Shown here piece after piece: positions 58,358 through 64,000 of a DNA stretch of 64,000 bases; the stretch's first letter is position 1, and the number at the start of each line of letters is the position of its first letter. A program made the translations under genes and the position numbers. The stretch is taken from contig JBOEGY010000001.1 in the NCBI GenBank assembly GCA_050633665.1, positions 806,001-870,000 of the forward strand, read 5' to 3'. The stretch comes from JAUIAI01 sp050633665. GTDB taxonomy: Bacteria > Pseudomonadota > Gammaproteobacteria > Burkholderiales > Burkholderiaceae_E. The notes beneath the pieces are model-generated. The model saw nothing but the letters and a program-made list of their open reading frames with translations, ran no database searches and was not told the origin of the DNA.

Positions 58358-59610
58358 GTAAACCCGGGCTGCGAATCAACGGCTCAAGACTGCTGCGTCG
58401 CCTCGATGAGCTTGCAACCATTGGTGCGATCGCGGGCGGAGGATCTTGTCGACTTGCGTTGACCGACGAAGATCGTGCGGGCCGGGATCTGGTTTGCCAA
58501 TGGATGCGAGAGCTCGGCATGTCGGTCCGGATTGATGCGATTGGCAATATTTTTGGGGAGCGCGCCGGGGCGGGTGGGCTGGCCCCGGTAATGACCGGGT
58601 CGCATATTGATACCGTACGGACCGGCGGCCGGTTCGACGGCAACCTGGGCGTGTTGGCAGGGCTGGAAGTGATTGAGCGACTGAACGAGTCGGGCGTACA
58701 GACAGAGCGCCCGATTGTCGTGGGCGTGTTCACCGATGAAGAAGGCGCGCGTTTCGCCCCTGACATGTTGGGTTCGCTGGTCTATGTAGGCGGGATGGCG
58801 CTGGATGACGCCCTGGCCACCGAGTCGATTGACGGTTCCGTACTTGGCGATGAACTGCACCGAATCGGTTATGCGGGCAGCCATGCGCCAGGGTGTTACC
58901 AACCGCATGCGTTTGTTGAATTACATATTGAGCAAGGGCCGGTGCTGGACACAGAAAAGACCACGATTGGCGTGGTGCGCGATCTGCAAGGCATCTCTTG
59001 GCAGGAAATCACGATTGCCGGTCAGTCGAACCACGCCGGGACGACGCCAATGCGCTTACGTCATGACGCGGGCTATTGCGCGGCGGCGATCTGTACCTGG
59101 CTGCGGGAACTGTCCTGCGAGATGGGCGGCAACCAGGTTTGCACCAGTGGACGGATCGAATTACACCCGAACCTGATCAATGTGATTGCGGCTCGCGCAA
59201 CCGTTACCGCCGACCTGCGTAATACAGACGACGCGTTGCTACGGGAAGCTGAGCAACGGTTTGCCCGATTTCTTGAGCAGCTGGCCGTCAGTGAAGGCGT
59301 GAGCATCGAGACCCGCCGCCTCGCCCGGTTTGAGCCGGTCACGTTTGACCCGTCTATGGTCGATCTGATTGAGCGTCAGGCCGGAGTACTCGGGTTGTCG
59401 TCGCGGGTCATGACTTCAGGCGCCGGACACGATGCCCAAATGATGGCACGCATTTGTCCGACTGCGATGATTTTTGTTCCGAGTATCGACGGCATCAGTC
59501 ATAACCCGGCCGAGTTTACCGATCCGGCAGACCTTGAAGCCGGGGGCAATGTTTTGTTGCATACGATTCTTGAGTTGGCCGGCAAACCACTTGATCGCGA
59601 GACAGTATGA
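58354..59610 (+). CDS. M20-type Zn-dependent hydantoinase/carbamoylase-family amidase
   Basis: 418-residue metal hydrolase related to L-N-carbamoylases and allantoate amidohydrolase. Metal ligands occur in GSHIDTVRTGGRFDGNLGV (His, Asp near 82-92), TDEEGARF (Glu-Glu near 130) and ELHIEQGPVLD (His near 190); the final His is in a GAGHDAQ segment near 350. The lid domain lies at about 210-325. Substrates of the family are N-carbamoyl-L-amino acids, ureidoglycolate or beta-ureidopropionate; the choice here is not fixed by sequence. Start GTG overlaps the dpaL stop; the end overlaps the next ATG by four bases. Confidence 0.9.
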   Translation: MSKPGLRINGSRLLRRLDELATIGAIAGGGSCRLALTDEDRAGRDLVCQWMRELGMSVRIDAIGNIFGERAGAGGLAPVMTGSHIDTVRTGGRFDGNLGVLAGLEVIERLNESGVQTERPIVVGVFTDEEGARFAPDMLGSLVYVGGMALDDALATESIDGSVLGDELHRIGYAGSHAPGCYQPHAFVELHIEQGPVLDTEKTTIGVVRDLQGISWQEITIAGQSNHAGTTPMRLRHDAGYCAAAICTWLRELSCEMGGNQVCTSGRIELHPNLINVIAARATVTADLRNTDDALLREAEQRFARFLEQLAVSEGVSIETRRLARFEPVTFDPSMVDLIERQAGVLGLSSRVMTSGAGHDAQMMARICPTAMIFVPSIDGISHNPAEFTDPADLEAGGNVLLHTILELAGKPLDRETV

Positions 59611-60545
59611 GTCGAATCATTACCGTAGGGGCCGCCCAACTAGGCCCGATTTCCCGCCACGATACCCGAGCGGAGGTTGTGGCGCGCATGATCGTTATGA
59701 TGCGCGATGCAGCCAGACATGGATGCGATCTGATTGTCTATCCAGAGCTGGCCCTGACCACCTTCTTTCCGCGCTGGTATTTTGATAATCAGGCTGACAT
59801 TGATCAGTACTTTGAACAAGAGATGCCTGGGCCTGAGACGCAATTGTTATTCGATACCGCCAGAGAACTGGGTATTGGCTTTTATCTGGGGTATGCCGAA
59901 AAAACAAGCGAAGGCGGCGAGGTTCATCGCTTTAATACCTCGATTCTGGTGGGGAAAGACGGGCACGGTATTGGTAAGTACCGCAAGATTCATCTACCGG
60001 GCCATGCGGATCATCAGCCCTGGCGGCGGTTTCAGCATCTGGAGAAGGCCTATTTTGAGACCGGCAATCTGGGGTTTCCAGTCTTTCGCGCCTTTGAGGG
60101 ATTGTTCGGCATGTGTATCTGTAACGACCGCCGGTGGCCGGAGACCTACCGGATGATGGGCTTGCAGGGCGTCGAGATGGTCTTGCTCGGGTATAACACG
60201 CCGGTTCATAACCCGCCGGCGCCTGAGCATGACAACCTCTCAAATTTCCACAACATGCTGGTGATGCAATCCGGGGCCTATCAAAATGGCACCTGGGTGG
60301 TAGGGGTTGCCAAAGCAGGCGAGGAAGAGGGCGTTGAGCAGATTGGCAACTCCGTCATCATCGCGCCATCCGGCGAAGTTGTGGCGCAGTGCACCACGCT
60401 TGGCGATGAACTGGCTATTGCCCGATGCGATCTTGATCTGACACGATCGTTCAAATCAACCGTCTTCGATTTTGCCAAGCACCGGGAGCCGGAACAATAC
60501 GGCCTCATCGTTAGCCGCAAGGGGAGTGTGCTACCGTCAGAGTAA
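59607..60545 (+). CDS. N-carbamoyl-D-amino-acid hydrolase (nitrilase superfamily)
   Basis: 312-residue C-N hydrolase. The catalytic triad Glu47 (YPELALTTFF), Lys127 (KYRKIHLP) and Cys172 (MCICNDRRWPE) falls at the same positions as in Agrobacterium D-carbamoylase, and the neighbouring residues match closely. It hydrolyses N-carbamoyl-D-amino acids to D-amino acid, CO2 and ammonia. Together with the preceding carbamoylase, both optical forms of a carbamoyl amino acid could be processed. No hydantoinase is present in the window. Overlaps the previous gene by four bases. Confidence 0.94.
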   Translation: MSRIITVGAAQLGPISRHDTRAEVVARMIVMMRDAARHGCDLIVYPELALTTFFPRWYFDNQADIDQYFEQEMPGPETQLLFDTARELGIGFYLGYAEKTSEGGEVHRFNTSILVGKDGHGIGKYRKIHLPGHADHQPWRRFQHLEKAYFETGNLGFPVFRAFEGLFGMCICNDRRWPETYRMMGLQGVEMVLLGYNTPVHNPPAPEHDNLSNFHNMLVMQSGAYQNGTWVVGVAKAGEEEGVEQIGNSVIIAPSGEVVAQCTTLGDELAIARCDLDLTRSFKSTVFDFAKHREPEQYGLIVSRKGSVLPSE

Positions 60546-60620
60546 TCGTGGTGTGCTTGCTGTTGGCTCACCCTTATTCGATAATTACCTTCTTTTTAGC
60601 CCGGTCTTCAGGTCTGTGTC

Positions 60621-61247
60621 ATGACTCTTAGTTTGTGGTTCGTCTATCTGATCGCCGCGGTCGGCTTGTCGTTGACACCTGGGCCCAATGGATTGCTCAG
60701 TATTACTCATAGCTTACGGTTTGGCGCCTGGAGAACCATCTGGACGGCTCTGGGTGGTGTATCCGGTTTCATGGTGTTGGTAGCGGCGTCGCTCGCCGGG
60801 CTGGGCGCGTTACTGGCTGCGTCTGAGCAGGCTTTCACCATTGCCAAGTGGGTTGGCGCGGGCTATTTGGTTTACCTTGGGGTTCGGACCTGGCGGGCGC
60901 CGTCGCCCGTGATTCGCGCCGATGAGCCGCTTGTCGATGTGGGGCGTTGGTATCAGTTGTATGGCGAGGGGTTTCTGGTGGCGGTGTCTAACCCCAAGGC
61001 TCTGATTTTCTTTGCGGCTTTTCTGCCGCAGTTCATGACACCGGCACTTAACTTCTGGATGCAATTGCTGGTGCTTGGCGGGACCTTCGCGGTGGTTGAG
61101 TTCGTTTATGAAATCTCACTTGCCGGTCTGGCGCAGCGAATTGCGCCCTGGTTTGGTCGTAACCGGCGCTGGTTCAACAAAGCGGCCGGCGCCATGTTTG
61201 TGGGTATTGCTGGTTTAATCGCGAGCGCGCAGCGCCTGCAGCGCTAG
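60621..61247 (+). CDS. LysE/RhtB-family amino acid exporter
   Basis: 208-residue membrane protein with about six helices. The N-terminal SLTPGPNGLLSITHSLRFGAW and the central GWVG-like KWVGAGYLVYLGVRTW and VAVSNPKALIFFAAFLPQF stretches are the LysE/RhtB signature. It would export amino acids or homoserine/threonine-like compounds. It begins 75 bases after the carbamoylase operon on the same strand and might protect against amino acid build-up, but direct linkage is unproven. Its TAG overlaps the stop of the convergent alpha/beta hydrolase gene. Confidence 0.9.
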   Translation: MTLSLWFVYLIAAVGLSLTPGPNGLLSITHSLRFGAWRTIWTALGGVSGFMVLVAASLAGLGALLAASEQAFTIAKWVGAGYLVYLGVRTWRAPSPVIRADEPLVDVGRWYQLYGEGFLVAVSNPKALIFFAAFLPQFMTPALNFWMQLLVLGGTFAVVEFVYEISLAGLAQRIAPWFGRNRRWFNKAAGAMFVGIAGLIASAQRLQR

Positions 61248-62104
61248 TTCGCGGCACTGTTCTGCCGGATTTCGGCAAGAACCGGAAGCAGGTATTGAAT
61301 AAACTGTGTGGGATTCTCACTCATAGGGAAATGCCCCATGTCTTGCATGATGGTGGCCGGTACACCGCCCAGGGTTTTGGCCAGCGCAAGAGTGTCCGCG
61401 GCCGTGCACGAGTAGTCGTAATCTCCGGTGAGTAGATACAGCGGGCATCGCTTCCGATCTATGGTTGACAGTCTGTCCCGGATGTCACCGTCGATCTTGT
61501 AGAAATACAAATCGCCTTTGAAAATACCCGGACCCCCTTGCATGTAATGCCAGGTCGTCTCCCAGCGCGCCGGTTCGGGGCTGGTCGGCGCGGTTAGGCC
61601 GTAGGCGACGGCGCCGCACACTTCCCCGCCATGAACGTCGGCGCGGTGAAGCCAGTCAACGTCGTAGTACGGCTCAACATGCGGACTGCTTTGCAGGCCA
61701 ATAATGGCGCTGAATTTTTCCGGGTGTTGTTCGGCCAGATGCAATACGATGCGCCCGCCAATGGAGCAACCCATTACGACCGGTTTGTGCAGTTCAAGCG
61801 CGTCCATGACCGCCAGAATCTGGCCGACATACCCTTCAGAGGTCAATTGATAAGTGGTGTCTTGCCAGCCATCAGGAGGGGATGATTTTCCATGCCAGGG
61901 CATATCAAAGACGATTACCCGGTAGTTAGCCAGAATCTCCGGGTCATTCAACAGTGCCCGGTACTGTCGACCATCCGAGCCCGCAGTATGCAGGCACAAG
62001 AGCGGCGTCCCCTGGCCGGCTTCTTCCCAGTAAAGTCGATGAGGCTGGCCTTCAATGTCTAAATGAATATAGCGTCCGATGATCGGTTCGATAGTGGCTT
62101 TCAT
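61244..62104 (-). CDS. Alpha/beta hydrolase
   Basis: 286-residue alpha/beta hydrolase. Catalytic residues: Ser in MGCSIGG (nucleophile elbow, near 115), His in DMGHFPMSENP near residue 264, and an Asp in LTGDYDYSC near 236. The oxyanion-hole region FDMPWHGKSSPP is typical. The substrate is unknown; esters and thioesters are both possible. It is the last gene of a three-gene minus-strand unit joined by ATGA overlaps, with an acyl-CoA synthetase first. Confidence 0.88.
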   Translation of the reverse strand: MKATIEPIIGRYIHLDIEGQPHRLYWEEAGQGTPLLCLHTAGSDGRQYRALLNDPEILANYRVIVFDMPWHGKSSPPDGWQDTTYQLTSEGYVGQILAVMDALELHKPVVMGCSIGGRIVLHLAEQHPEKFSAIIGLQSSPHVEPYYDVDWLHRADVHGGEVCGAVAYGLTAPTSPEPARWETTWHYMQGGPGIFKGDLYFYKIDGDIRDRLSTIDRKRCPLYLLTGDYDYSCTAADTLALAKTLGGVPATIMQDMGHFPMSENPTQFIQYLLPVLAEIRQNSAAN

Positions 62105-62499
62105 TGCAGACCTCTCGGCGCGGCTAACAACCGCTTAAAGTAGAGCAGGTTAGCCATCAGTGGTTGCAAGTTGCCATTCAGTTGCAAGGCTTTGCGTTTG
62201 ATCAGCGCAAACAAGTCATGAGAACCAGGCGGCGGAACCGGTTGCCAGAAGTCTTGCCACTCCGCCTCAGGGGCTGTCAGAGCAAACGTGGAGGATGGCA
62301 TCACAAACGGGCCGGCTGTGACGGCTTCAACCCGCCCTTTGTCAATCTGCAGGCGCCAGGGTTGATCATCAATACTGATCAAAACGGTGGCATTGACCAG
62401 CCGCCCCCGGGTGATTAGCCGGGAGTCAGTCTGACCCAGCAATTCGATTGCCTGCATTGCCGCCGGGACTTTGAGCGTTCGATTGACTGGTGTTGTCAT
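62101..62499 (-). CDS. Hypothetical protein, possibly SCP2-like
   Basis: 132-residue protein with alternating beta strands (ATVLISIDDQPWRLQIDKGRVEAV, then FALTAPEAEWQDFW) and a C-terminal helical part (LFALIKRKALQLNGNLQPLMANLLYFKRLL). This outline resembles sterol-carrier-protein-2 (SCP2) lipid-binding domains, which would suit its place between an acyl-CoA synthetase and a hydrolase. The resemblance is weak and by eye. ATG and TGA overlap both neighbours by four bases. Confidence 0.6.
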   Translation of the reverse strand: MTTPVNRTLKVPAAMQAIELLGQTDSRLITRGRLVNATVLISIDDQPWRLQIDKGRVEAVTAGPFVMPSSTFALTAPEAEWQDFWQPVPPPGSHDLFALIKRKALQLNGNLQPLMANLLYFKRLLAAPRGLQ

Positions 62500-64000
62500 G
62501 ACTCTCCTTGCTTCTCAAGTTTGATCAGTGCGTCGAGCAGGACGACGCCATGGCCGTCCTGCCGGACGAGCAATGGGTTGATCTCGGCTTCGCTGATGGC
62601 CGGGTGTCGCGCCAGAGTTGATACTGCAACAATGGCATTGATAAGTGCGGACTGATCGGCCGGCGCAGCTCCCCGATAACCGTCCAGAAGCGGATAGCCT
62701 CGTAACTCGGTGAGCATGACTTGGGCAACCCTCGCCGAGACCGGAGCGGGCCGGCAAACCGCGTCCTGATAAATTTCAGTGGCGGTGCCGCCGAAACCAA
62801 CCGTGACAACCGGGCCAACCAACGGATCGCGGCTTAAGCCGACCAGCATTTCGGCAACACCGGATTGCATGGTCTGGACCAAAACCGCTTGCAGTCGAAC
62901 GTCCGGGTGGCTCTGGCTGACGGCGCTCTTCATTGCGCTTATTGCCGTAGCGAGATCGCCGACGCTTTGCAGGTTCAGCGCCAGCGCGCCGGCGTCACTT
63001 TTGTGTGGCAGGTCATTTGAAACCAGTTTGGCGACTATCGGAAACGCGGGAAGATCGCATTCGGGCAAAGCATCTTCCAGCTCAATTACCCGTTGTGGAG
63101 GCGCCTCAATGCCCAGAGCCGCAAAGACCTGGCCTGATTCAACTTCATTGAGCAGCAGACTGTTCTGCCTGGCGTTCGCCAGCGCGCTGTCCAGGCGTTC
63201 AATGACCTGGGCTGGCAGGGCCGGGGGGAGGGGGTCGATTTGCGGTCTGGCGGGGTTCAACACCATGGAGATGGACTCGGCGCAGCTTTCAAGCGTTCTG
63301 AAGGCCGGAATGCCGGCATTGGCCAGTAGTTGCAGACTCTGGTCTGCTTGCGGCAATGGGAAAGCCAACACGGGAGCGGGCGGTGTGGTTTGAGTGTGTT
63401 CGCGTAGTTCCGCAACCGCGTCAATGATCGGACTAACTGCAAGTTCGGGCTGAAACTGCGCAGATGACCCGATGGCCACGACCAACACACCGGTAGTCGG
63501 GTCGCTCGCAAGCGTGCTCACCACTTCTTTCATGATTTCGTAGCGGGCACCGGCCAGGGTGACATCGATCAGTTTGCCGTGGCCAAGCGGAATGTTCTTT
63601 GCCGTTAAATGATCACGACTCGCGGGTGAACAGCCGGTGATCGCCGCGCCGCGTTCGCTCAGGCGGTCTATCACCATGGCGCCGCCGCCGCCGGTGGTCG
63701 AAACGACGGTAACCGTCCGTGGACGTTCAGCCGGCATCGGGGTTTTTATCAGGGCGGCCGGAGACTCCAGTAGTGTCTCGAAGTTCTCAACCTGCTCAAT
63801 CCCTATCGCTCTAAGGTAACTGGCTATCGCCTTGGCTGATCCGGTCATTGCGCCGGTATGGGAAACCGACAGGTTCTGGCCTTCCGTGGAACGGCCGATC
63901 ATGTAGCAAACGACCGGCTTGCCCAGGTCGTGCGCGCGACGGGCAAACGCGGACAAGCGCTCCGGTTGTCTGATCGTCTCCATGAAAAGCAAGACGGCGT
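62496..64000 (-). CDS. ADP-forming acetate/acyl-CoA synthetase family protein (5' end outside window)
   Basis: C-terminal part of a large enzyme; the frame is open to the window edge, so the N terminus is missing and about 500 residues are visible. It begins within the succinyl-CoA-synthetase-like domain (VLLFMETIR, RSTEGQNLSVSHTGAMTG, TTGGGGAMVIDRL), and continues into the ATP-grasp domain (LRGYPLLDGYRGAAPAD, EINPLLVRQ). The catalytic His of the visible domain would be that in VSHTGAM. Such enzymes make an acyl-CoA and ADP from acid, CoA and ATP or the reverse. Acyl specificity is unknown. Confidence 0.88.
   Translation of the reverse strand, partial: AVLLFMETIRQPERLSAFARRAHDLGKPVVCYMIGRSTEGQNLSVSHTGAMTGSAKAIASYLRAIGIEQVENFETLLESPAALIKTPMPAERPRTVTVVSTTGGGGAMVIDRLSERGAAITGCSPASRDHLTAKNIPLGHGKLIDVTLAGARYEIMKEVVSTLASDPTTGVLVVAIGSSAQFQPELAVSPIIDAVAELREHTQTTPPAPVLAFPLPQADQSLQLLANAGIPAFRTLESCAESISMVLNPARPQIDPLPPALPAQVIERLDSALANARQNSLLLNEVESGQVFAALGIEAPPQRVIELEDALPECDLPAFPIVAKLVSNDLPHKSDAGALALNLQSVGDLATAISAMKSAVSQSHPDVRLQAVLVQTMQSGVAEMLVGLSRDPLVGPVVTVGFGGTATEIYQDAVCRPAPVSARVAQVMLTELRGYPLLDGYRGAAPADQSALINAIVAVSTLARHPAISEAEINPLLVRQDGHGVVLLDALIKLEKQGES

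Noticed and set aside
1..64000. CRISPR arrays, insertion sequences, prophage genes, rRNA genes, restriction or toxin-antitoxin systems
   Set aside because: Looked for; no regularly spaced repeats, transposase motifs, phage genes, rRNA sequence or defence gene pairs were found. The AAA_33 kinase lacks an antitoxin partner.

Overview
The window is 64 kb of ordinary chromosome from a proteobacterium, most likely a betaproteobacterium of the Burkholderiales type. GC content looks to be in the high fifties per cent, judged by eye. Gene order points this way: alaC-hom-thrC-moeA-moaD-moaE-clpB; a sigma factor-DUF3619-DUF3106-RDD block divergent from ilvI-ilvH-ilvC-psd-pssA; and tpiA-secG-tRNA-Leu-nuoA to nuoN followed by a NUDIX gene. 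No rRNA, insertion sequence, prophage or CRISPR array is visible. Coding density is high, many genes overlap by 1-8 bases, and only the ilvI leader (about 410 bases) exceeds 300 bases without a gene.

Layout. 1-7.5 kb: an alanine-type aminotransferase (cut by the window edge), threonine synthesis (hom, thrC), molybdenum cofactor genes (mobB, moeA, moaD, moaE), crcB and an EamA transporter, in one tightly packed run. 7.5-16 kb: a CoA-transferase, an Old Yellow Enzyme (opposite strand), clpB behind a sigma-32-type promoter, a DUF945 protein and a D-aminoacylase-family amidohydrolase whose start codon lies in a perfect hairpin. 16-23.3 kb: an Orn/Lys/Arg decarboxylase, a PAS-PAS-HisKA_2 kinase paired with an acyl-homoserine-lactone-synthase-like GNAT protein, a hypothetical gene, and the sigma factor/DUF3619/DUF3106/RDD block. 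23.3-29.7 kb: branched-chain amino acid synthesis, a prolyl-4-hydroxylase-like dioxygenase, then psd and pssA. 29.7-46.5 kb: tpiA, secG, tRNA-Leu(GAG), the 14 Complex I genes and a NUDIX hydrolase.

46.5-64 kb is more accessory: a degenerate GGDEF protein, a class II-like sirtuin, an enolase-superfamily enzyme, tRNA-Ser(UGA), a metallophosphatase, a second D-aminoacylase-family gene with a small P-loop kinase, a rhodanese and a small lipoprotein. A catabolic operon follows: a TRAP transporter (dctQMP-type) behind a sigma-54-type -24/-12 element, diaminopropionate ammonia-lyase, an M20-type carbamoylase/amidase, and an N-carbamoyl-D-amino-acid hydrolase with an intact E47-K127-C172 triad. The last part holds a LysE exporter and, on the other strand, an operon of an ADP-forming acyl-CoA synthetase (cut by the window edge), a small unknown protein and an alpha/beta hydrolase.

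The strongest candidates for undescribed biology are the TRAP/diaminopropionate/carbamoyl-amino-acid operon (possibly a route for ureido-diaminopropionate compounds), the GNAT-kinase pair, the start-codon hairpin at 14.2 kb, and the structured ilvI leader with 10-bp tandem repeats. Several 5' ends were moved inward from the longest open frame to a codon with a better ribosome binding site or family-typical start.
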